A stretch of DNA of 64,000 nt from CAYPPG01 sp964412555 (GTDB taxonomy: Bacteria > Hinthialibacterota > Hinthialibacteria > Hinthialibacterales > Hinthialibacteraceae). The DNA lies in assembly GCA_964412555.1 (NCBI GenBank), contig CAYPPG010000025.1:38980-102979 (forward strand), in the 5' to 3' direction. The position numbers and the translations under genes are program-made. The notes beneath the pieces are model-generated. The model did not search any database and was not told the origin of the DNA. It saw only the letters and a program-made list of their open reading frames with translations. Shown here one piece after another: positions 27,456 through 35,194 of this stretch (within the stretch, counting starts at the first letter, position 1; each line of letters begins with the position of its first letter).

Positions 27456-27869
27456 ATGTTTGATGCAACCACCTTAAAGACAGATGGAAACTTGGTTCCA
27501 TGTCTGGAAAAAAGTGTTCCGGCAACATTATGCTTGAATGGGAAATTCAATCCTCCTATTGAAGCCGAAGGCGAAATCATAAATTTAGGATTGAACAGCA
27601 TTCAAATTCGTTGTAATCAAAAAATACCGATTCCTTCCCATGGAAAAATACAATTCAGTTTAGGGAACGGAGAATTGGAACTCCAAGTAGAATTTGTGCA
27701 ACGATTTGAATTGACACAAAGTTTTTGGTCGTGGAAGCGGCAGCCAAAATTTGAAATCCGGGTTGCACTGGGAAATAATTCCAAAGAGAAAATCCATCAT
27801 TATCAGGATCAAATACATCAAATGATCTTCCGCAACCAACCGTATGATTGGTCCATCATTTCGGAGTAA
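27456..27869 (+). CDS. Small beta-rich protein, PilZ-like
   Basis: The 137-residue protein has alternating strands consistent with a PilZ beta-barrel: VPATLCLNG, GEIINLGLNSIQIRC and ELELQVEFVQRFEL. The c-di-GMP-binding RxxxR and DxSxxG motifs are not clearly present, so ligand binding is uncertain; it may be a degenerate PilZ protein. AGGAGG precedes the ATG. It converges on mutM with 11 bases between the stops. Confidence 0.45.
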   Translation: MFDATTLKTDGNLVPCLEKSVPATLCLNGKFNPPIEAEGEIINLGLNSIQIRCNQKIPIPSHGKIQFSLGNGELELQVEFVQRFELTQSFWSWKRQPKFEIRVALGNNSKEKIHHYQDQIHQMIFRNQPYDWSIISE

Positions 27870-27880
27870 CGGCCTGAATA

Positions 27881-28711
27881 CTATTCAATAAATCCTCCAT
27901 TCTGACATGTTGGGCAGTAATGAGTTCCTCTTCCGATCAATACGATTCGTACAATCGAATTCCCACATCGATAACAGGGCTGCCCTTCCCGTTTATACAC
28001 TTGCAGCAAAGACTGAAAACTCCCAAGTGATCCATCCAATTTTCGAAAATCGTTTGTAGAGGTGCCACCTGCTTGGATGGCATCACGCAACATTTTTCGA
28101 ATGGAACGCAACAACCGACTCGCTTCCGGACGAGTGATCGCCTTACATGGCTTTGAAGGATGTATACCTGCCCGGAAAAGAGATTCGTCCGTATAGATAT
28201 TCCCTAAACCTGCCAGGAAATGTTGATCCAAAAGAAAAGATTTTACCGGCCGATTTTTTTCTTTTAGCATGGCGTAAAAATTCTTAGTAGAAATCGATAA
28301 AGGATCGGCGCCCAAATCCGACCAAGATCGAAAATGAGAGAGTTCATTTTGATGAAGAATTGCACAAAAACCAAATCGGCGGGGATCCCATTGCCTCAAT
28401 TCATGACAACCGTCATCCAGAAAAAGACGGACCTGGGTATGTTTTTCCACGGGAGTATCGCTGGTCACATACAGAAGTCTTCCACTCATGCCTAAATGGT
28501 GAATCAAGACCAAATCATTGTTTAATGATAACGAAATGAATTTCCCGCGCCGGTCCGCTTTTAAAATCACTCCCTCAGGAAAATCATGCAACCGTTGCTT
28601 TCCGAATCGAACATAATCTTTACGCAATAGTTCAATCCCCTGGATAGATTTGCCAACAATCAATTTCTCCAAGGCACGGCGGATTGTTTCGACTTCAGGT
28701 AATTCAGGCAT
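27881..28711 (-). CDS. mutM: Formamidopyrimidine-DNA glycosylase
   Basis: MutM removes oxidised purines such as 8-oxoguanine and cleaves the backbone. The mature protein must begin Met-Pro-Glu, because Pro2 is the catalytic nucleophile. MPELPEVET is therefore taken as the true start (276 residues); the three codons upstream (MKK) cannot be part of an active enzyme. The H2TH region and the C-terminal zinc finger (CYRCGNSIV and CPTCQ near residue 240-265) are intact. It follows moeA after a REP-like palindrome. Confidence 0.93.
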   Translation of the reverse strand: MPELPEVETIRRALEKLIVGKSIQGIELLRKDYVRFGKQRLHDFPEGVILKADRRGKFISLSLNNDLVLIHHLGMSGRLLYVTSDTPVEKHTQVRLFLDDGCHELRQWDPRRFGFCAILHQNELSHFRSWSDLGADPLSISTKNFYAMLKEKNRPVKSFLLDQHFLAGLGNIYTDESLFRAGIHPSKPCKAITRPEASRLLRSIRKMLRDAIQAGGTSTNDFRKLDGSLGSFQSLLQVYKREGQPCYRCGNSIVRIVLIGRGTHYCPTCQNGGFIE

Positions 28712-28731
28712 TTTTTTCACTGTAACGCCGG

Positions 28732-28775
28732 CATCCTGCCGGCCTTGGACTATGCCGCCGGGATAGTGGTGTTAC
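28732..28775. repeat. REP-like family B, copy 1 (mutM-moeA spacer)
   Basis: The element starts GTAACGCCGGCATCCTGCCGG and ends in the complementary GGTGTTAC, with a second GCCGCC-type arm inside. It lies between the moeA stop and the mutM start. Related copies are at 51421-51475 and 61501-61557, where a neighbouring gene's stop codon is part of the element. Confidence 0.75.
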
Positions 28776-28780
28776 ATTTT

Positions 28781-30019
28781 TTAACAGGACTGAAGGGGGA
28801 TAAACTCCAAAACAGAAAACTGATCGACATAGTCAATATCATTGGGAATCACAACTAATCCGTCCGCACCGGCCAAAGAACTGAGCATACCGGATCCTTG
28901 ATCACCAGTGGGAAAAGCAATCGGCATCCCTGTGGGAGTATGACTTAAGCGACAACGTACGAAGTGTATTCGATCGATTGTTTTTTCTTTCTCCGCCCCC
29001 CATCGTACATACCAGCGGGGATTTCTCCACTCTTTACGGCCAACCAAGAGTCGAAGTAGTGGCTTGACAAATAGATGGAAAGAAACAACTCCCGAGACAA
29101 CATTCCCTGGCAGTCCCATAATAAAGCATCCGTCTAGTTTTCCAAAAAGAAGAGGTTTCCCCGGTTTCACGGAGACTTTATGGAATATGGTTTCCATGCC
29201 CATATCTTGAAGTACAGCGGGCAAATAATCTTTTTCACCCATCGAAACACCGCCGGACGTGAGCAAGACTTCCGCTTGGTTCAATCCTTGTTCGATCAAA
29301 GAACGTAATTGCACTGGATCGTCGCGTCCAATTCCCAAATCAATCGTTGAACAACCATAGGATTCTAATTCAGCCGTCAAAGTATATGTGTTGACATTTC
29401 GAATCTGTCCTCCACTGATCGCTTCATCCGGTTCAACCAATTCGTCGCCGGTAACTATCACGGCAACCCGGGGATTTTTTCTAACATTCACTTCCGAGAT
29501 GCCTTGAAAAGCCAAAAGGCCTCTCTCGATACTCCCTATCCGTCTTCCTTGTTCCAGAATCTTGCTACCCGGTTTGATTTCTTCGTATTTTTCCCGGATG
29601 TTTTCTCCGGCTTTGACCGGAGCATACACAAGGACTTGATTTTCTTGTTGTTTTGTCCATTCGACCATGACAACGGAATCCGCTCCGGCCGGTATCGGCG
29701 CACCCGTCATGATTTTTGCGGCGCAGCCTGATTTCACTTCGTTGTAAGGTGTCCTTTCACTCGCAAAGATTTCTTCCTGAATCTGTAAAGCAACCGGTGA
29801 TTCTGCTTGAGCATGCTTGACATCTTTCGACCGAACGGCAAATCCATCCATGGCGGAATTATCAAAAAAGGGTACACCATCCCGGGCTGACACATCTTCT
29901 GCCAACGTCGTTCCCAAGGTATCTTTCCAATGAACACGCTCCACCGGCAAAGGTTGAATCTGTTCTTCGATATACTTCAATGCTTCATGATAAGAAAGAA
30001 GCGATTTTGATGCGTTCAT
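28781..30019 (-). CDS. moeA: Molybdopterin molybdenumtransferase
   Basis: MoeA inserts molybdate into adenylylated molybdopterin. The 412-residue protein shows the ordered family signatures: AEDVSARDGVPFFDNSAMDG near residue 35, IMTGAPIPAGADSVVMVE near 105, VTGDELVEPDEAI near 188 and TSGGVSMGEKDYL near 250, plus KPGKPLLFG and GLPGNVVSGV. The start is only 2 bases from the stop of the TIM-barrel gene upstream, so translation is probably coupled. No molybdoenzyme or other moa/mob gene is in the window. Confidence 0.92.
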   Translation of the reverse strand: MNASKSLLSYHEALKYIEEQIQPLPVERVHWKDTLGTTLAEDVSARDGVPFFDNSAMDGFAVRSKDVKHAQAESPVALQIQEEIFASERTPYNEVKSGCAAKIMTGAPIPAGADSVVMVEWTKQQENQVLVYAPVKAGENIREKYEEIKPGSKILEQGRRIGSIERGLLAFQGISEVNVRKNPRVAVIVTGDELVEPDEAISGGQIRNVNTYTLTAELESYGCSTIDLGIGRDDPVQLRSLIEQGLNQAEVLLTSGGVSMGEKDYLPAVLQDMGMETIFHKVSVKPGKPLLFGKLDGCFIMGLPGNVVSGVVSFHLFVKPLLRLLVGRKEWRNPRWYVRWGAEKEKTIDRIHFVRCRLSHTPTGMPIAFPTGDQGSGMLSSLAGADGLVVIPNDIDYVDQFSVLEFIPLQSC

Positions 30020-30021
30020 GG

Positions 30022-30954
30022 TTATTCTATTGTATTCAATTTTCTGATTGCACGGTTCATCATGCGTTTCACGTTCCCGATCGTGGCGGGAAAGAGATCA
30101 TCATTGAGCGGCTTTACCTCGATACTTACGATTGGAGGATTATGAGGATTGAGAAAACCGACTTGGTTTAAACTCCTCAAATAACGAACCAGATCGACTT
30201 CGGTGTTTTCACTCCCTTCATATTCAAAGGGGGGATGATTATCACCATAATATGGATTTTCACTATTTTTCATCACACAATTTCCCACATGAGCATGGAT
30301 CAAGACTGAAGCCGCTTCGGAAATCGCATGTTCGGGAGTTTCATCCAAGAGGGGAAGATGGGAAAGGTCTAACATCAAGCCACATCGTGGGAAATCACGC
30401 CGGATTTGCTGTATGACTTGAACCGATTCTCGAGTCGGCCCTAGAATACAATTTTTGCCAAAGGGGACACGGTCGAACGATTCGACAGCGACGTTCATTT
30501 CCGGATTCAGTTCATTGGCGCGGGAACAAATTTTCCGCATCGATTCAATGAACAGTTTATACTCTTCATCGCGGTACTCTTCTCCCGGGTCAGTACCGGA
30601 CATGACGGCAAAACCGACCGAGCCGATTTCGACAGCTTCTTCCAACGCTTCAAGGATAGTATTAACCGCACGCTTTCTCTCTTCAATATCCCGGCTGTGT
30701 AAATTCAATTGATTTCCGAGAATAATCGGTTGACAGGCAAACGCGATTTCCATACCAGCCACATGAATTCGATTCGCTATATCTTTCCGGATAGAGGAAT
30801 CTTCGATATGAGTGATTTCCAGCACATCGAAAAATTCATCCGCCACTAACTCATCGATGGATTCACGAATCGGTCCGCTGCCAGACATCGTGGCCGGATA
30901 AGCCATAAAATGTACAATACCGATTTTCATTGCTGTACGAAGATCATCACTCAT
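30022..30954 (-). CDS. TIM-barrel sugar isomerase/epimerase-like protein
   Basis: This 310-residue protein has the AP-endonuclease/xylose-isomerase type fold with metal-ligand motifs such as NVAVESFDR, LMLDLSHLPL and LIHAHVGNCVM, ending with SIEVKPLND. Relatives include keto-sugar epimerases and many uncharacterised isomerases. AAGGAG seven bases upstream supports the ATG at 30954; an internal ATG at residue 9 is the alternative. It leads the moeA-mutM unit, but no shared pathway is obvious. Confidence 0.75.
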   Translation of the reverse strand: MSDDLRTAMKIGIVHFMAYPATMSGSGPIRESIDELVADEFFDVLEITHIEDSSIRKDIANRIHVAGMEIAFACQPIILGNQLNLHSRDIEERKRAVNTILEALEEAVEIGSVGFAVMSGTDPGEEYRDEEYKLFIESMRKICSRANELNPEMNVAVESFDRVPFGKNCILGPTRESVQVIQQIRRDFPRCGLMLDLSHLPLLDETPEHAISEAASVLIHAHVGNCVMKNSENPYYGDNHPPFEYEGSENTEVDLVRYLRSLNQVGFLNPHNPPIVSIEVKPLNDDLFPATIGNVKRMMNRAIRKLNTIE

Positions 30955-31174
30955 TGTTCAACTCCTTTGATGTATATTTCCGTTCAGAATTGTGACGACT
31001 TTCACCGGAATGAGCAAGGGTACAGTTTCTTTGACTTGACAGGTTGAGGAGATGATAGAGAATGTCATAATAAATTCCCCCTTAGGATAACGATTGTATA
31101 TACATACTAAAAATGGACAATATTCAAGCGGCATCCAGTGAGAAATGGGTAAGTGTTGAAATTAAGGCCGATAC

Positions 31175-32266
31175 ATGAGTTCTATCGCATCAGCGTTCAT
31201 GAATAAGGAATTAACGCCTGTCGAGGATTCTTTGAAGTCCATATTCAAGCCGATTGCCGAGCAACTCGAATTCACGCAGACGTTATACAACGAAACGGTT
31301 CTCGCCACTACGGAAAGAAACTATTTGGAACATCTTTTATATGGAGAATCCGAATCGTTTATCCCAAAGGAATTCCGGGTTCCTATTGCAGACCGGATTG
31401 CAAGCCACTTGTTACTCACTCAAGGCAAATGGATTCGCTCAGCGCTCGTTTTATTGAGCGCAGGGGCTTGTGGGATCAAATCGGAACCGGTACGGCAAGT
31501 GGCGGTTGCCGTAGAACTGGTTCATCTCGCGACGTTGATTCACGACGATATCATCGACGAAGCGGCGATGCGGCGCGGCGTCCCTTCCGTGCCTGCCAAT
31601 TGGGGCAATTCGATCGCGGTGTTGATGGGAGATTTTCTTCTTTCGAAAGCGTTTAAACTTTTGTTGGCGAGTAAATCGATTCCCTCTCAAACATTTCTCA
31701 CTCGAGCGACAGGACAAATGTGTTTGGGGGAAATTAAACAGCTTCGCAATTCCCAATTGAAAAATCCGCAAGAAAAAGAATATTTGGAAATGATCGAAAA
31801 CAAAACCGCTTCCCTCATGTCGGCGGCCACAGCTTCGGGGGGGCATCTCGGGGAGCTGGAAGAAAATCATATCGAATCGTTCCATACCTATGGGCACGCT
31901 GTCGGGATGGCGTTTCAAATCACCGACGATGTGCTGGATTATACTTCATCCACGAGCACCTTGGGGAAAGAGCAAGGCGGTGATCTTCGTAATGGAAAAG
32001 TAACGCTGCCATTAATTCATCTTCTGCAAAATCACCCAACCGCAAAAGAACTTGTGGAAAATACAGAACATTTATCGGATCAATCCGATCGGCTGTATCA
32101 ATTGATGATCGATTTCGGTTCCTTCGAATACGCTTATTCAGTTGGGCGAAAGTATGGTGAAAAAGCCCATAAGGCACTCAACCGATTAGAGAATAGCATT
32201 GAACCAAGCAACTGTCTTATTTCTCTCCATGATCTCGTTGATTTTATTCTTGCACGTCGGCGATGA
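31175..32266 (+). CDS. Long-chain polyprenyl diphosphate synthase
   Basis: The enzyme condenses isopentenyl diphosphate units onto an allylic primer. The 363-residue protein has both aspartate-rich motifs: the first as LIHDDIIDEAAMRRG near residue 122, the second as ITDDVLDY near 249. The 60-residue N-terminal extension before the core is longer than in FPP synthases and fits the hepta/octaprenyl class. Given mqnD, it most likely makes the menaquinone side chain; the chain length cannot be read with certainty. Confidence 0.87.
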   Translation: MSSIASAFMNKELTPVEDSLKSIFKPIAEQLEFTQTLYNETVLATTERNYLEHLLYGESESFIPKEFRVPIADRIASHLLLTQGKWIRSALVLLSAGACGIKSEPVRQVAVAVELVHLATLIHDDIIDEAAMRRGVPSVPANWGNSIAVLMGDFLLSKAFKLLLASKSIPSQTFLTRATGQMCLGEIKQLRNSQLKNPQEKEYLEMIENKTASLMSAATASGGHLGELEENHIESFHTYGHAVGMAFQITDDVLDYTSSTSTLGKEQGGDLRNGKVTLPLIHLLQNHPTAKELVENTEHLSDQSDRLYQLMIDFGSFEYAYSVGRKYGEKAHKALNRLENSIEPSNCLISLHDLVDFILARRR

Positions 32267-32308
32267 ACATTTCTTCTCGTTTTCGAATCAATTGGGTAAT
32301 TGATATTT

Positions 32309-32355
32309 GTAGCTTGAATGATTACTTGCCCCTTTCTATTAGCTGAGCAAGTTAC
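32309..32355. promoter_or_regulatory. Paired upstream activator sites of the relic MCP promoter (sites A1, A2)
   Basis: Two 17-base imperfect inverted repeats, GTAGCTTGAATGATTAC (32309-32325) and TTAGCTGAGCAAGTTAC (32339-32355), are spaced 30 bases start-to-start. They fit the consensus KTAGCT-N5-NRYTAC shared with the pair at 32966-33013. The second starts 91 bases upstream of the -24 GG, a normal place for a sigma-54 enhancer-binding protein. Confidence 0.55.
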
Positions 32356-32427
32356 ACCATTTTCCTACATTCACATCTAAAGTGCTGATTTATTGTCAAA
32401 TAATGGTTTTTTCAATACAATTTCTAC

Positions 32428-32444
32428 TTGGCATAAAACATGCT
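32428..32444 (+). promoter_or_regulatory. Sigma-54 promoter upstream of the relic MCP
   Basis: The sequence TTGGCATAAAACATGCT matches the RpoN consensus TGGCAC-N5-TTGC, with the invariant GG (32430-32431) and GC (32442-32443) separated by exactly 10 bases. It lies about 90 bases before the relic start and is paralleled by a better match before the intact MCP gene. Confidence 0.65.
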
Positions 32445-32529
32445 ATTCAAGAATCGTAAATAAAAAGGAAATAGTATTGCCCACTGGCAACAAGAACAAT
32501 TCCAAACGAGTAAAGGAGGCTTGATTGAT

Positions 32530-32803
32530 ATGAAGTTGAATATCAGGAACAAAATTTTTCTCATCGTAATACCGATTATAATCGTCTCTCTTTTTTTCAC
32601 AGGCTACTTTGCTTACTGTGCCAATTCAAAAGGATGGCCAAATAGTAGGAATATTGGGTACACCGATTGAATTAAGAAATTTTTCCAACCACTTCATAAA
32701 ACCGGTAACCATTGGCCAAACCGGTTATGCCTATTCCTCCGGTAAAAAAGTCAATACTCAAAAAGAAGAATTGGAAAACGAGGATGAATTTCATAGTTTT
32801 TAA
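32530..32803 (+). pseudogene. Collapsed methyl-accepting chemotaxis protein paralogue
   Basis: The first 28 codons (MKLNIRNKI, then FTGYFAY) match the start of the intact MCP at 33195. The next part matches the sensor segment near 33690-33790 (KDGQIVGILGTPIEL, TIGQTGYAY), and the last 20 codons match the C-terminal end (ENEDEFHSF). Two large deletions have removed most of the sensor and the entire signalling domain. The first junction is out of frame, giving a stop at 32668-32670. It retains an AAAGGAGG ribosome-binding site and a sigma-54 promoter, so a short product could still be made. Confidence 0.8.
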
Positions 32804-32965
32804 GTTAATTAAAAAACCCCAAATTTAACCATTCCAGAACATATTCGATGCACTATCTAATCCAACAAGCGACCGACTCGTTCCTTTTTCCACTCTGATT
32901 GTATTCTGGCTCAGTGGCGATACGGTTTTTTTTCACATCTTACTTTAGGCCAGTTTATTTTTTTT

Positions 32966-33013
32966 GTAGCTCCGCCCACTACTATCTCATTCAATATTAG
33001 CTGAGAAAGCTAC
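32966..33013. promoter_or_regulatory. Paired upstream activator sites of the intact MCP promoter (sites B1, B2)
   Basis: GTAGCTCCGCCCACTAC (32966-32982) and TTAGCTGAGAAAGCTAC (32997-33013) are spaced 31 bases start-to-start; the second contains the perfect palindrome TAGCT-gagaa-AGCTA. The second starts 93 bases before the -24 GG. Spacing and sequence mirror the pair before the relic paralogue, while the bases between the sites have diverged, which argues for selection on the sites. Confidence 0.6.
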
Positions 33014-33088
33014 AACTTTTCATCCCCAATAATCACAGAAATGGATGAATTCCCCTTTTTTTATTACCTATTGTATTCAGAATAAATC

Positions 33089-33104
33089 TGGCACAAAATC
33101 TGCA
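33089..33104 (+). promoter_or_regulatory. Sigma-54 promoter of the intact MCP gene
   Basis: TGGCACAAAATCTGCA matches the RpoN consensus TGGCAC-N5-TTGCA at all but one of the fixed positions, with GG at 33090-33091 and GC at 33102-33103. Transcription would begin near 33115, leaving an untranslated leader of about 80 bases with AAGGAG at 33176-33181. Confidence 0.75.
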
Positions 33105-33194
33105 GTTCAGAATATGTGGATTATTTGGAAAAGTGATTGAACACACTTTGTCTTATCGAAAATCATAATAGAGATAAGGAGATTATTCAGCAAA

Positions 33195-35138
33195 ATGAAA
33201 CTGAATATCAAAAACAAAATTCTAGTTATCGTTTTACCGATTATTGTTGTTTCTTTGGTTCTCACTGGTTATTTTGCTTACATTACTGCGTCCAATACAA
33301 TTATACAACAAGAAACCACATCGATGTCTCGTGAAGTGAGCAATCTTGTGCGCCAATTGGAAACGTGGTTTGAAATCAGACTTTCGATTGCAGAGACGTT
33401 AAGCCGAGATGTGAAATTGATTCAAGCCTGCGTTGAGCAGAATCCCCAAGTAGCCCAGGAAAGACTGAAAAATATCGCCCAACAATTGGGAGGATATGAA
33501 AATGTCTTTTTGACAGACATGAACGGAGTCATATTCGTTGGAAGTACAGAAGGCTCTGTGGGGGTTCCCGTGCGGGATATTCCTGAATATAAAATCAACA
33601 TCGATGAAGCGTTAAACGGTCAATCTCATGTCGGTGACGCTTTTGCCTCGCCGGTAACAGGCCGCCCGGTTTCCTTGATCACTGTTCCTGTTAAAAAGGA
33701 TGGACAAATAGTAGGAATATTAGGCACACCGATTGAATTACAGGATTTTTCCAAACGATTTATCAAAACGATTACCTTTGGAGAAACCGGGTATGCTTAC
33801 ATCGTCGATTCGAACGGTATGACTCTCGCCCATCAAAATGAAGATTACATCCTGGAAGTGGACGTAACCCAACACGATTTCGGCCGAACAATATTAGAAC
33901 AAAAAAATGGTACTTTGGAATATGTTTGGAATGGAGAAAACAAACTAGCCGCTTTTCAGGAATATCCGGCAAAGGGGTGGATTATCGCCACTGTTATGGA
34001 TCAAAGTGAACTATTGGCTCCGATCAAAACGATTCGTTCTATCGTACTTATTGTCGGATTTTTGAGCGTCGTGATGGCCTTTCTATTGATCTATTCTCTC
34101 ACACAAAAAATTGTGCGTCCTATTCATCAGAGTGTGCAGTTTGCGCAACGAATCTCAAGTGGTGATTTCTCCGAAAACCTGGAGATCAAAAGCCGTGATG
34201 AAGTTGGCGACTTAACCAAGGCTCTCAATAATATGGTAAACGATCTGAGAGCCATGATTCAAAACATCCAAAAGGCCTCCGAGCAGGTTGCGGCCAGTTC
34301 GGAACAATTGTCGGCCAGTTCACAAAATTTGGCCAATGCCTCGACGGAGCAAGCCGCGAATCTGGAAGAAACTTCCGCATCCATCGAAGAATTGGTGATT
34401 TCTATCGAACAAAACACAGACAACGCTCAGAAGACCAACAACGTAACAACTCAAGCATCGAACCAAGCGGAAGAAGGTGGTAAAGCCGTTGTTGACACTG
34501 TAGAAGCGATGAAGAAAATTGCTGAACAAATTACGATCATCGACGATATCGCCGATCAAACCAATCTGCTGGCATTGAATGCTGCCATTGAAGCGGCCCG
34601 CGCCGGAGAAATGGGGAAAGGATTTGCTGTCGTGGCCGTGGAAGTCCGGAAACTGGCGGAGCGCAGTTCGGAAGCGGCGAAAGAAATCAGCACGCTAGCG
34701 AAAGGGAGTGTCGAGCGAGCCGAGAATGCCGGGAATCTCATTCAAGAAGTGGTTCCGGCTATCCAAAAAGCGTCTCAGCTGGTTCAGGAAATCGCAGCGG
34801 CCTGCAGCGAACAATCCAATGGAGCCGATCAAATCCGGCAATCCGTTTCCCAACTCGACGAAGTGACCCAGCAGAACTCATCCACCAGTGAAGAAACCGC
34901 TTCGACCAGTGAAGAATTGGCAGCGCAAGCGCAATCACTGCAAGAACTGGTGAGTCAATTTGATTTAGGCAATGAGTTCAAGAGAAATGCATCGGATTCA
35001 GAACAAGGAATACAAGCCCGAATCCGAGAGCGAAAGCCCTTACCGGAATCACCTTCTTCGCGTTCGTTTTCATCCGGTAAACATGCCAATCCCTCACAAA
35101 ATGAGCTGGAAAACAAAGATGAATTTCAACGTTTTTAA
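33195..35138 (+). CDS. Methyl-accepting chemotaxis protein (dCache type)
   Basis: The 647-residue receptor has a first membrane helix at about 10-32, a periplasmic sensor of the dCache type (33-280, with DMNGVIFVGST and DSNGMTLAHQN), a second helix at 283-305, a HAMP domain to about 357 and a cytoplasmic signalling helical hairpin. The conserved tip reads DQTNLLALNAAIEAARAGE near 455-473. The C-terminal tail ends ENKDEFQRF, without a CheR-binding NWETF. A sigma-54 promoter with two upstream sites controls it. The ligand is unknown; no che genes lie in the window. Confidence 0.93.
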   Translation: MKLNIKNKILVIVLPIIVVSLVLTGYFAYITASNTIIQQETTSMSREVSNLVRQLETWFEIRLSIAETLSRDVKLIQACVEQNPQVAQERLKNIAQQLGGYENVFLTDMNGVIFVGSTEGSVGVPVRDIPEYKINIDEALNGQSHVGDAFASPVTGRPVSLITVPVKKDGQIVGILGTPIELQDFSKRFIKTITFGETGYAYIVDSNGMTLAHQNEDYILEVDVTQHDFGRTILEQKNGTLEYVWNGENKLAAFQEYPAKGWIIATVMDQSELLAPIKTIRSIVLIVGFLSVVMAFLLIYSLTQKIVRPIHQSVQFAQRISSGDFSENLEIKSRDEVGDLTKALNNMVNDLRAMIQNIQKASEQVAASSEQLSASSQNLANASTEQAANLEETSASIEELVISIEQNTDNAQKTNNVTTQASNQAEEGGKAVVDTVEAMKKIAEQITIIDDIADQTNLLALNAAIEAARAGEMGKGFAVVAVEVRKLAERSSEAAKEISTLAKGSVERAENAGNLIQEVVPAIQKASQLVQEIAAACSEQSNGADQIRQSVSQLDEVTQQNSSTSEETASTSEELAAQAQSLQELVSQFDLGNEFKRNASDSEQGIQARIRERKPLPESPSSRSFSSGKHANPSQNELENKDEFQRF

Positions 35139-35194
35139 TGGAATTGATTAAAAAAAAATTGATGGCAAGTGTATTGTTATAGGTTTAGCGAGTA

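Noticed and set aside
32609..32803. A separate 64-residue gene starting MLTVPIQK
   Set aside because: It is the middle and end of the decayed MCP copy, lacks its own ribosome-binding site and starts with TTG inside homologous sequence.
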